From Symsagittifera roscoffensis (Eukaryota > Xenacoelomorpha > Acoela > Convolutidae), in contig NC_087068.1 in the NCBI RefSeq assembly GCF_963678635.1, forward strand, positions 44,433,013 through 44,497,012: a stretch of DNA of 64,000 nucleotides. Reading direction: 5' to 3'. The position numbers were made by a program, and so were the translations under genes. The notes beneath the pieces are model-generated. The model was not told the DNA's origin. It made no database searches and was given only the letters and a program-made list of their open reading frames with translations. Positions 32,096-42,480 of this stretch are shown here, one piece after another. Position 1 is the stretch's first letter; each line of letters begins with the position of its first letter.

Positions 32096-33891
32096 GCCGC
32101 CAACTTGGATCACTACACCGATCAAATTCCCATCCAACCAATCTTACCTCTTCAATCCCAATCATACCACTTTTTGCTTTTCCGCCACCCGATTTTCCAT
32201 CTAGCAATGTAACATCAGACATGAATTCCGACACTAACTCACATATTTCAGTTTTATACTCCATCTCACAGCTAAATAATCCAAACATTGAAACCCCCGA
32301 TGAATTTGCCGACTCAGAACCATCCCCATCCAATAATTTTCATAACCCTTCTAATTTTTCTCAACCTCCTTTTCAACCCATATTATCAAACAACCCTGAC
32401 CCAATCACTCCGACACCCTCTTATGCTTCCCATGTTACCCCAACCTACTCCTCATACCATTCTGACCAATCATCTCATTCTCCAAACACCCCCCGAATCT
32501 CCCCAGAACTAGATAATTTTATTACCCTCCAACAACAACCCTACCACCTTAACACCCCGACCATAAACCAAATCTCCTCCACTACAAATTCATCCAATCC
32601 CCCTACACCCTCTTCAAATTATACTGAATCACTAACACCATCATCCACATCCACTATATCTTCACTAAACACTAATAGAGCTTACCGCACTTTTAAAAGA
32701 AAATTCCCCAACCATCCTTTCCCAGCAAAACCAGGAACAGCCCGTGAATACATCAACCACCCCCAGCATACTAACACTAAAGAATTTTTAGCTATCACTT
32801 TACCCTCATTTCCACAATACACCTTAAACACCCCCCACGACACTAACGAAACACGCAACTTTGTAGATGAATACGTTTTAATGCCCACTCTCTCTTGGAC
32901 CTCATACTATCATTTCACTAACCCTCTTTGCTTACCTTTATCCAACACTTCCATCGACATAGAACGAAACAAAGACATTCTATATCGACTAACTACACCG
33001 CTAACCGCTAGACAGTTTACTTACGTTGGATATAAAAAATCACTAAAAATACACACTGCACCTAGAGCTAATGAATATACACTAGAATACTACGATCACA
33101 ACATCATCAGAGCTAACCAAGATCAATTCTTAGACGACGATCGCTTCGCTAATCCACAAATCACCGAGAAATTTTTCATCAAGACACCATATGTATTTAC
33201 ACTAAACATCTTCGACCGAAAGTTTGATCACATCATTTCAGAAGCACTAACAAACACACAAGCATACGAAAGTTTTAAAGAACGCTTCCAAATCTTTTCA
33301 CTAACCTTTCACTTCCTTGCACCACACGAAAGAGATTTGCACTGCTCACATGATATTATGTTGCGCACTAAACAAACACATACATACAGTTACTATCGTT
33401 TCATCCAAAATCACTTTGACCTCCACACACCCTCTAGACAACCACACCATCGTTTTCAATTCATCAATTCAAAATACACTTCACCGTATTTCCTAAATTT
33501 CACATATTGTATTAAAGACACTAACCTTCATGGTATTCTTCGTAATTATGACCCCTTAACCCAAATGTACATTTTCTGCCCCATCACCAAGACCTTCAAC
33601 GCCGAAGAATCCCGACCCTTCCTTATCCCGCACGAGTTCCTACAACCTATAGAAATCCCAATTTTAGAATTCATCCACAACACTAAATTTAACCACAAAT
33701 TATATAACTTAATCCAAAACACACCTTATGAGTTTGCAGTAGGCACTGAAGAACTAACCACTATTAAGGCACTTCAATTGCTTTGGCCACTGCTTCAGAC
33801 TAAAAATATCATCCGCATTCTAGCTAAACTACTAACAACTTCAGAACTAATTCACGACATCTTCCCCCACGGTTATTTCCCCGACGACTAA
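32092..33891 (+). CDS. 599-aa accessory protein of unknown function after env
   Basis: I do not recognise this protein. It starts at the ATG that overlaps the env stop (ATGA) and ends TAA at 33889-33891, three bases before a consensus splice donor. Residues 1-195 are Ser/Pro/Thr/Asn-rich and probably disordered. Residues 196-599 look globular, with basic RTFKRKFPNHPF, many aromatic residues, and a helical C-terminus (ELTTIKALQLLWPLL). No catalytic, zinc-binding or membrane motif is evident, and there is no signal peptide. The sequence is markedly more C-rich than gag-pol and env, which hints at a different origin. It could be a structural (matrix or capsid-like), regulatory or host-interaction protein. 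These are guesses. Confidence 0.75.
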   Translation: MSRQLGSLHRSNSHPTNLTSSIPIIPLFAFPPPDFPSSNVTSDMNSDTNSHISVLYSISQLNNPNIETPDEFADSEPSPSNNFHNPSNFSQPPFQPILSNNPDPITPTPSYASHVTPTYSSYHSDQSSHSPNTPRISPELDNFITLQQQPYHLNTPTINQISSTTNSSNPPTPSSNYTESLTPSSTSTISSLNTNRAYRTFKRKFPNHPFPAKPGTAREYINHPQHTNTKEFLAITLPSFPQYTLNTPHDTNETRNFVDEYVLMPTLSWTSYYHFTNPLCLPLSNTSIDIERNKDILYRLTTPLTARQFTYVGYKKSLKIHTAPRANEYTLEYYDHNIIRANQDQFLDDDRFANPQITEKFFIKTPYVFTLNIFDRKFDHIISEALTNTQAYESFKERFQIFSLTFHFLAPHERDLHCSHDIMLRTKQTHTYSYYRFIQNHFDLHTPSRQPHHRFQFINSKYTSPYFLNFTYCIKDTNLHGILRNYDPLTQMYIFCPITKTFNAEESRPFLIPHEFLQPIEIPILEFIHNTKFNHKLYNLIQNTPYEFAVGTEELTTIKALQLLWPLLQTKNIIRILAKLLTTSELIHDIFPHGYFPDD

Positions 33892-33894
33892 CAG

Positions 33895-33973
33895 GTAAGT
33901 ATGAATTAAGTAAATATTACTAACTAATTACAGTATTAAAAACTCACCATTCTTTATCCATGTTTTCTTTAGA
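33895..33973 (+). promoter_or_regulatory. Candidate intron in the 3' region of the retroelement
   Basis: A consensus donor CAG/GTAAGT starts at 33895. A perfect TACTAAC branch-like heptamer lies at 33918-33924. Acceptors are ttacag (ending 33933, intron 39 nt) or the stronger ttttctttag (ending 33973, 79 nt). The donor is three bases after the stop of the 599-aa ORF. Confidence 0.5.
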
Positions 33974-35452
33974 TTTTTAGCCTTCATCCGACAATCACCT
34001 ACAAAAACCACAAAAGACAAATAAAAATCGCAAATTTCATCAAACAAATTTTAAAAATTCTATTAATCTCTTACACTCATAAATTTCTAAATTTAATATC
34101 AATGCAGTAAGTTCATCTATAATATTTTCCCCCAAAGCAGTAAATCTAATTATGATGAAAATTTGTATCTTAAAATTCCCCCATAACTAGCAGTAAATTT
34201 CCAAATTCTATGCAGTAAATTAATAAAATGCAATTGCAGTACTAACCTTTTGATATTTTCATTTATTCGCACAGAAATTCTATCCACACTCGCACAGCTC
34301 GCCCACGAAGAATTGTTTAAAATAATGAATTCCAGTTTCAAGTTTTCACACTCAACAACTCTAACATATAATAACATGTTTCAAACTTTCCTTTAACCCG
34401 GTTGGAAAGGAATCATATACTAAACAAAACTAACCAACGCAGCTTACTAAATACCACAAATCATAGAATAACAGCATGACTAAGAAAAGGAAACCAACGG
34501 TACCCAAACCGGATTAACCCAGTTTAAAACTGGATAATTTATTCTTTTGAAGACTATTACAAAGTCTTAGAAAGAAATAATAAAACACAAAAAAGTCAAA
34601 AGACAAACCCATACCACAAACAATTTGCTTTTTGGAAAAAGTACATAACCAACAAGACATAAGTAAGACCACAACAAACCCAACATAAAACGTTGTCACA
34701 TAACAGGACCCCTCACAAACACCGCATGAAATCATACTCCCACACCTGGCCTAACCCACCAGGAAAGGACGTCCTGAGCATGCTCTATAGCCGGCCTAAC
34801 CCACCGTGCTACATCCACGCTTTGTGACCACACCTTTATTTTTAATAAGAGCTACTCAAGGGTGAGTAACTCTTCAAAATAACCGAACTAAAACAAAAAG
34901 CTTTTGTGAAAACAACTAACTAAAATCATAATTAAAAAATATTAAATTAATAAAAGTTTTATAAAATGTAAAATCACATGATGCAATATATAGATCAGAA
35001 TACAACACCAAGGACGAACATCAAAAGACAAAACGACCCCACTACACTCGAGAGAGAATGACCAACTACAATCGATATGCCGCTCACAATCACAACTCAA
35101 AGGATTTAGAGTACGACTTGACTTCGCAGAAAAGGACTTCATTGAACTAGACCAATGACCACCTCGATGTTCAAGTATACGTACAGATCCGAGTAACCAG
35201 GCATCCCCTCCACGCACAATCTCCACGCCATTACCAAGCTAGATCAAACACAAAAGAAGTTCTCCACGAAGAACAGAAAAACCTGACATAGCCAACCATT
35301 CTGAAATCAGAATTGATTTTGTTGCAAAGACTCAGTCGTTGTCACAAGAAGAAGCGGAAGAAAATTATGATGTTCGCCAAATACCAACGTCCATCATCCA
35401 TCCTTGAATTACAGAAGAACTGTTCTAAAAAACTCTGTAAAACCCGGATGGG
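33974..35452 (+). other. Long structured 3' region of the retroelement
   Basis: Nearly 1.5 kb without a coding frame. It contains several short perfect stems between 34380 and 34900: CCAGTTTAAAACTGG (34519-34533), ggacgtcc, gagcatgctc, an AAGAG/CTCTT hairpin near 34848-34875, and a twice-used GGCCTAACCCACC word (near 34747 and 34793). RNA export, packaging or stability functions are possible. The sequence just before the 3' LTR (cggatggg) is only a weak polypurine tract. A better purine run lies about 100 bases upstream (35344-35365). Confidence 0.55.
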
Positions 35453-35860
35453 TGGAACCTGATCTAAACTATATTTTATGATTGGATAAATTAAATGTTT
35501 TACCAATGTAAAGTATTTAATATTAACCAATCATGATCCATCTAACTAACAACCCACTTATTTGTAAGTGCTGAAGTTACTTGTAATTTCAGCACCAGAG
35601 AGATTTGAATTTAACTTAGAAATTAGTTGGACTCTCCCGAGCACTTCAGCAGCCGCAATAAACCAGTATACCCTAGATCTATTGAGCCTAGCAGAGACTA
35701 GTTAAACAACCTGAGACTAGATAGTATAAGAGTAAGATTAGGATCGGTATTAGACTAAGAAGTTGCACGAATCTATCCGGCCGAAAATAAGATAGCGTGA
35801 CGAGCAGACGGTGTACCCTATCCGAAATTACTCTATGAGTTACACTTCGGTCATAACTCA
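35453..35860 (+). repeat. 3' LTR
   Basis: 408 bp, identical by eye to the 5' LTR, followed directly by the TTAA duplication. Confidence 0.97.
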
Positions 35861-35864
35861 TTAA
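35861..35864. repeat. Target-site duplication TTAA (right)
   Basis: Pairs with 17003-17006. Confidence 0.85.
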
Positions 35865-36962
35865 GTTGGTTTGAACTAAATTCTCGTTTTCTAATACAGC
35901 TTACAGTAAAGACTATATATCGCTGTAAGAATTGATTACGGGCGCCGTTGGTCCTTACGATAGAAAAAATACAGACTAAGTCTCCAAGTCAGCATAAATT
36001 AAGGAGAGCATTTAAAGATAAAGTCGCGACTTCACCTTTACAGGTTTTGATTTACACTGTCTTTAATTTATGCTGATTTTTACTAGAATTCAGTTCGAAC
36101 CAAGGTTTTCATTTACGCTGTCTTAAATTCTGATTTTAACAGTTACATTTTTTGTAAATTCATGAAAACAATTTCGAGAGAAATCCCTGAACAATTTCTC
36201 ATGAGAGAAAATTCACTTAAGAGAAAAAAGACTAACATCTCATGAACAACATCTTTTCATCCCTCTAGTTTTATTGGCATAAAAAAACTAGCATATTAAG
36301 AACCATTTGAATTGATCATAAAACTGGAAATTGGGTCCGGTACTGGCAACGAGCTCTCGATAATACGATGATTCTGATGGTTTTAATTTAGATGGTTTTA
36401 ATAAAGAATGTCCATTGGATCTTCCAATCATAAATGCGGCAACTTGCAGCAAAAGATAACTCGCAGCGCGATAAAAGACATCAATTACAAACTTTCCATT
36501 TCAGCAACGACTACCAGTGGACCAGAATCTCGAATCTCGAAAACAGCATTTTAAAAGATTTTAAATTCGCTGTAGTTCCAAAACTGCCAGTGTCTACTCC
36601 CGTTGGTTTGTCACAATATGGCACCAATAAATGTGGATAAAACAGTATCATATGATAAACTTCCTACTGAGCCGTATTTGACAATAACACTGAAACTGAC
36701 ATTCCTCCTCCTCAGTTCCCTTCGCTGCATTTTACAAATGATAATTTCAAGGGGGCATTCGTTTTAAAAAAACGGTATTTATTCAGCCAAGTTTTTCAAA
36801 AATTGCTTTTAAACGGCATTTTTCCTGTCGTTTTGGCTGGGCTCGAAAAAAGGGAAAGGATTGCCTTTTAAAATGTTCACTAAGTTACTCAAAAACAGCT
36901 CTCCCAGGAAAAAGTTCTGCGGACGCCACTGGAGGTGAAATAGGTACAATGACAACTCGCAA
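35865..36962. other. Intronic flank of the retroelement, no gene
   Basis: AT-rich GPCR intron sequence with no supported frame. Two 'taaattatgctga' type words near 35990 and 36065 suggest an old short duplication. Confidence 0.4.
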
Positions 36963-37062
36963 CAAAAGACAAGAGAGCAAGAAAAAAGACAACTAGCATG
37001 AAAAGACAACTAGCAAGAAAAGACAACTAGCAAGAAAAGACAACTAGCAAGAAAAGACAAGT
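36963..37062. repeat. Minisatellite, 17-base unit
   Basis: agacaactagcaagaaa in about five copies, the first and last diverged. Confidence 0.85.
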
Positions 37063-37390
37063 TTCAGGAAAGCGACAACTGGCAAAGTTTTAAAATTCAA
37101 TTACTACAACGTAAGAATTTTAGCTTCAGATCGCCGGTGGTCTAAATTTTGCATAAAGTCATAACCTCTGTTGGCAAGCTCGCAACAGAAAACCGGCTCT
37201 AAAATTTGCATAAATTTTGTTGGCAAGCTCGCTACACGTTGACGCGGCTGAGTCTTTTGCGAGTTGTCTGTTGAAATATACCTTTTTTGCGTTTTTTTTC
37301 TCCTGATCAATTTCGCTGATCAAAAATTAGTAGTTAATACTAAAAGTTTGTTATTTTCTTGAGTTTATGTCCTGATAACAAACCTGCGAA

Positions 37391-37465
37391 TTTAAATAGC
37401 TAAGGCCGCTCCCAAAATTCTAACTAAGGCCGCTCCCAAAAGCCGCTCTCATGGCCGCTCCCAAA
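37391..37465. repeat. Short tandem repeat around 'ggccgctcccaaaa'
   Basis: The phrase occurs three times with one truncated variant (gccgctctcatggcc). Confidence 0.75.
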
Positions 37466-38343
37466 ATTCTTAAAAATCAAAGGAAAAATTAAAATTCTGA
37501 TACAAATATTCATAACTTACAAAATTTTGAGGGACGGAGGTTTTAAAAAAAAACGACTAATTTTTTGAAAACTAAAAACTAGTTTGGACGTTTTCAAGTC
37601 AATCGGATGAGTTGCCGTTTTCAAACCGATTTAAGTAATCTTACTCCCATCCAGCATTTTTTTCTCGTATTCAGATTAATAGGAAATCATTTACTTGAAA
37701 AATCAGCTGTACGAGCACACCTGCCTACAGACAAGGGTCAAAATTATTACAAGCTGAAGTTTTCAAACGCACAGATGAACAAGAACGTTTTTCATATTTT
37801 TATTCTTTTCTCAGCGAGTATTTTATATAAGGTAAAAGGTTGAAAAACTGACACAAGGTAGATGAAACGTTTGAAAAGGATCTGGCTGCTTGGAAATTTG
37901 AAGAATTTTGTTTTGGAGGCGTCAAAACGTTCATGCAGTGAAACCTGAGACATCCATATAAACCACGCAATAAATTGTTTTTGTTTTGGAAGCTGATTAA
38001 CTTAGCTTGCTCCTTGTACTACATAAAAGCGAAAAATAAAATGAACACAAGATAACTTCTCATGAAATTCTGACTAATAAAATCGCAGCACGTTTGCGCA
38101 GACAATTTAATCACCTCTATAATAATGATGCTCCTGCATATTTTTCGACGACTTGAGTAACCTAATTATTCAAAAAAGTACTCACATCAGTAATTTTGGC
38201 TCAAACTTGTGCAGTGTTCTGGAACTAGCTGCTCAATCATTGTAATAACTTGTTAATTTTTGAGCTGTTTTACGCAGGGCAAGGGGCAAGGCAAATTGAG
38301 CAGCTTTCCAACGAACAATTTTTAATCAATAAATTCAAAATCA

Positions 38344-38855
38344 ACAAAACTGCTCGTATCAGGGCGTTATAATTCCTATAGACAATTTTAAAATAGAGCG
38401 ATGTTTTTTGATTATTTTATTTATTTTAAAAAAATGAAAAAAAATTCAAAAATTATTTTTGATGTTTTATTGAAAATCACCCGCTACACGCTATGTAAAG
38501 TAGATAGTGATATATTTCGCATATAGCAAAGTGTTAAATCGACCAAAGAGCTTGCCTCAATCCAATTTGGAATGATATCCAAAACGGTTTAAATTTCCGC
38601 TTACGCGTTAATAGCACAAAAAATATCGCTCGTGCGTTAAGTGTCCCAATTGGCCAAATTGGCAATCTTTTAACCCATATAACTTTTTTAAAAAGTTTAC
38701 AGGTGAAATATTTTTATGAGCTTAGGACAACAGTACCTTTCGAATGATTTTTTAAAAAATCCTTCAAAAATTGCCAGTTAAAAAGTCAAAATTTGTCTTG
38801 AGAAAAAAACCCACCCGAGAACAAATGTTCCGTCACTTCCTTAGAAAGTCGGGAA
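38344..38855 (-). mobile_element. R-family repeat, inverted copy
   Basis: The complement of the R family: begins with caaaactgctcgtatcaggg, contains cgcttacgcgttaatagc, and ends near cgtcacttccttagaaagtc. It lacks part of the 3' hairpin. Confidence 0.6.
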
Positions 38856-38869
38856 AATTAGTTGTTTAC

Positions 38870-39145
38870 GAGAGGAGTTTTTCCGATTTTTAGAGAAAAC
38901 TGATTATTTATGCTTGCTGTGGTTTTTTTAAATTATCCCGCACATCAAAATTGTTTCAAATTAAATTGCGGCTAGCTAATCGGTCGTATTAATTTCGTAT
39001 GACTCAAATTTTCTTAGTTTATCTTTGATATTGTCCAAATTTTATAGATATTTAATTTTTTTCCCATAAACAATTCGATCTCGATTAAGGGGCAGTCGGA
39101 AAACTCAGCGCTTCGCCCTCATATACGAGCATTCTTGTTCTACAA
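38870..39145 (+). mobile_element. S-subfamily repeat, internally deleted
   Basis: Shares ggtcgtattaatttcgta and the ggcagtcggaa 3' end with the copy at 50156-50650. It ends at tacgagcattcttgtt. Confidence 0.55.
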
Positions 39146-41062
39146 CAAAAATCACTAGCTTGATTGACTGGATGTTTACCGCTTCCAAAACATATTTTTT
39201 ATCTGGCCAGATTCTTTCAAAATATCCAGCAGTCATGTGTCCCAATTTCAACCCTGTACTCTAAAAATTTGCCGATAAAACAAAAAAAAACTTGAAAAAA
39301 AGATGGTTCGTTTGGTCGTTGTAATAAAAAACGTGAAAAAAAGTTGTAATATTTTTGAGCACTGATTGTATTATAACTCTATATCAAGAGCCAGTTCAAA
39401 GCCTTTTTGCCGAAAGCATATTGATCTAAAATTATCGCTTTCTGCGCTCATTTGATACCTCCATGCTTTTAATATAGCGTTTGCTACCTTGAAAAAATTA
39501 AGTGTTCTAAAAAAGACATACGGGTTAAATGTTTTATTTATAGAAAAACTTTTTTGCCACTTATGGACAAACGAATACGCCACAATTTCAGTGAAAACAA
39601 TTCCAGAAGTTGATAAATCAAATAGATTTATTTATGTCTTTCTTCTGAATTAGGCTACTTTTCTTGTTAGGCTAACCTAAAATAGATGCATAAATAATTG
39701 ATTTGTCACATCAATTAATCAAATCGATTTTGTTATGATGATTTATCACAAGTATAAGACGGTCCATTACGTACAGATCTCAAAACGTGCATTTTTTCAA
39801 GGGTATCATTACGTATTATTTTGTAGTTGATGAGTTTTTGTGCGGCACTCAGTTTTTGGTTCAAGTCATTACAATTCGGGAGGGGGGGGGGGTTATTTCT
39901 GGGGTGACTGATAATTATTTTTGTGTTTGCGAACTCCACATTTCGGTTCCTAATTTTTGCAAACGTAATGGTTTTTAACTGAAAAAGCTCTAAAAAATGA
40001 GACTAGTCACCTTTTTAAATTTATCTCCCGTTGATTTTGCTTTATAATCTTGCTGCTTTTGCAAATCGAACTGCCTGCATCGCAGGCAAATATAATTGCA
40101 TCTCAAAAGCGTCAATTAAACCCGTGTTTCCTTGGGCTGAGAAAAAGACGGTGGCATACATTTTTATCTGGGTTCGAAGTCTTTAAAACGAGGAAATACC
40201 ACCTATTTTATGGAAAAGCTGGAAGCGCTCTGTGCTTTCAATCTATTTCTGCGGTCCAATTATATATGAAATTGGCCTCATTGAACGATATTTGTTCATT
40301 CATATTCATAACCGGGAAGGGAAAAGAAGAAAAAGAAGAAACGACCCCAAATTAATTTTGAACATCCGGCCGTAAATATAACCATTGAGACAAATATAAG
40401 TTTGAGCAGTTTGTTCTGATGAACAAAGTTAGCACATTGACAAATTCTCTACAAACCAATATGATCACAAGAACTAAACCTTGATAAACTTCACACCTTT
40501 TCGTATTTCCTGTGTTTTAAGACAGTTGATGCAGAATCAAATAGATACAAGAAGAAAGATGTGGATTGTCATTAAAAGCAGACATTCCACAACCATCCCC
40601 TCCCCCAAAATCTCCCCAACCCTTCATAAATCCCATTATGCCTTGGATACAAGTTCAATATTTTAAGAAAACCTGGTTTGGTTTCTTAGCAAGTTGGTTT
40701 TGCTCCTTAAACTACAGGTGGGAATTTCGAGATCTATTACAATAAATGTAAATGTATTTGAGGCCAAGACAACTTTAACTCGCGCAGAAGATTTCAACAA
40801 ATATTAATAATAGGTTTCAACTTGGTAAGCATTTACAACTCCCGCTCAAAATCTCAGCGACTGGTTTTTTGATCTTTTTTTCCTCGAGGAAAAAATAATA
40901 ATATTATATACTACTGGAAAAAGTACTGAGATTTTTTCTTCCAATTTCCCCACCCACTAAAAAAATAATAAAAGGCTGCAGTTTAGCATTGATATAACGT
41001 TTAAAAACAATGTTCAGTAGCATAAATGGCGTTAAAGCATGGTAATGAATAGGTGAACTTAC
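39146..41062. other. Intronic sequence, no supported gene
   Basis: Mostly AT-rich. A poly-G tract lies at about 39880-39892. Open frames at 40050-40355 have no recognisable domain and no splice context. Confidence 0.4.
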
Positions 41063-41253
41063 TTTTCGTTCATGACAGCGTAGATGATGGGATTGAACGC
41101 GGTTGAGGTGCAGTAGATCCATGAAGCAGTCAGGGTCAGTTCTGCCTGGTAGGGGATCGGCCCATTGGACAGAATAGCGAACAGGTAGATCCCAAACAGA
41201 GGTGCCTTAGTGATGTCAAACACGAACACAACCAACGTCATCATCTTCACAGC
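41063..41253 (-). CDS. GPCR exon encoding TM6, extracellular loop 3 and TM7
   Basis: A 191-nt internal exon of a class A receptor. It begins in phase 0 after a ttttgttcag acceptor (41254 onward) with AVKMMTLVVFVFDITKAPLF (end of ICL3 and TM6) and continues through GIYLFAILSNGPIPYQAELT (ECL3) to WIYCTSTAFNPIIYAVMNE, which carries the TM7 NPxxY signature. It ends two bases into a Lys codon at donor GTAAGT. The usual TM6 CWxP is replaced by TKAP, which keeps the Pro but loses the Trp switch residue. The next exon is 16248-16740. Earlier exons (TM1-5) were not found to the right in the window. The ligand cannot be inferred. Confidence 0.85.
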
Positions 41254-42480
41254 CTGAACAAAAAGCAAAAATAAGGATAGCCACTTAGAACAATGCGAAG
41301 GAAAAGTTGGATCTACTAAAAATAGCCTTGATTTTTGGGCAAAGGAAAAAGCAAATTTTTATCGGCCCTGAGTAAAAAAAAACACCGCTAACTCCACAAG
41401 CTCTACAGAATCAGTACCATCCAGAAACAGTTTGAGTTAAAACACTGAGTCATAAAATTTGGAAAACCGAATAAGCAACAAATGAAAATTTAATGTCTTG
41501 GAAACTCTAGCGAACTTTGCCATAAATTTATGGAATATTTCAGGTTTTTCATATCTAAGAATGATTTAATCTCCGCTTATAATCATTATAACCGGAGGGT
41601 CAATCATTACAAAAAAATCTTTGTTTTTTTTCTAATGAATCATTTGTATTTTTGAAGTTTTAAAAACATGCAATTCTTTTTGTAAGCCAAGGCTTCCTAT
41701 CAAAATGTTGACTTCCACACGTGGTTAAACTTGAGTACGCATAGGAATACAATAAAACAGATTTTCCTCGAAATTTTTGAGTTTTTTGATTTCCGGATCA
41801 CGGCCAAAAAGCTATAATTTCTATAATTTATCACCAAAGTTAAAGCCCCTACGAGCTTTTCTTGGGGCGCTTAAAATTGAGAAAAATGTGCCATAGTTCC
41901 TAACAGTCCTTTTTAGCGATTAGGTCGGAACAACAAGTGGTTTGTATCAGTACTTGATCAATCAGGTGAACGTCATTTAGGCATTTGGTAGCCTGTCAAG
42001 TGATCTCTATAATTTTGTCTTCAAGCTTATAAATCAGTGGGAAAAATCTATATATTAGAAAATGAGTTCTAACCCATCCGCCAAAAAACCGCTGAATTAA
42101 TACTTCACAATTAATCTTAAAACCCAGAAAAATCAATTAAATATGTATTATCGTTAAAGTTTGAAACCAGAATACCATGTGGCTAGTACCAACGCTTGAT
42201 ATCGGGTTTAGTTAACAATATAAATCCTTAAGAAAAACATTTTTCAATTTTAACAGGTGCAAATCAAAGATTTACTCGGAAAACATTTTCCCCAAAATTT
42301 TTCACCTTTTTAAGTAGAAAAATGATTTTCCAAATTTTCCCTAAGCAATCCCCCCTTCATTGGCTTTTTTCTACGATGATGCCTATTAAAAAATTGCGTC
42401 TATTTGGTGCGTTTACTCCTTAAAAGCTTTTATACACAGGCTCCAAATATATAGATATATATTATTATATATAGTTTGCC
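41254..42480. other. Upstream GPCR intron sequence
   Basis: AT-rich, with no coding frame or repeat recognised. Confidence 0.4.

Larger units (their letters stand above)
17007..35860 (+). mobile_element. Complete giant LTR retroelement (Ty3/gypsy class, env-bearing)
   Basis: Two 408-bp LTRs (17007-17414 and 35453-35860) appear identical on base-by-base reading, start TG and end CA, and are bounded by TTAA duplications, so insertion is recent. The order protease, reverse transcriptase, RNase H, integrase with a GPY/F tail places it with Ty3/gypsy. At 18.9 kb it is several times longer than typical gypsy elements (about 5-12 kb). The extra length comes from a 1.2-kb leader, a long Gag, about 2.4 kb of small ORFs between pol and env, a 599-aa ORF after env, and a 1.5-kb 3' region. 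All major ORFs are intact, so the copy may be competent. The coding strand is A-rich and T/G-poor. It is antisense to the host GPCR gene. Confidence 0.97.
16741..41062 (-). other. 24.3-kb GPCR intron hosting the retroelement
   Basis: Donor GTAAGT (41062-41057, - strand) and acceptor ending ccag (16744-16741) are phase-compatible (phase 2 to 2). Removing the 18,854-bp element and one TTAA leaves about 5.5 kb, itself repeat-rich. Confidence 0.75.

Noticed and set aside
36963-37062. CRISPR-like regular repeats
   Set aside because: Units are directly tandem without unique spacers, and the genome is animal. It is a minisatellite.
40050-40355. 101-codon + strand ORF in the GPCR intron
   Set aside because: No domain, no splice context, and typical intronic composition.
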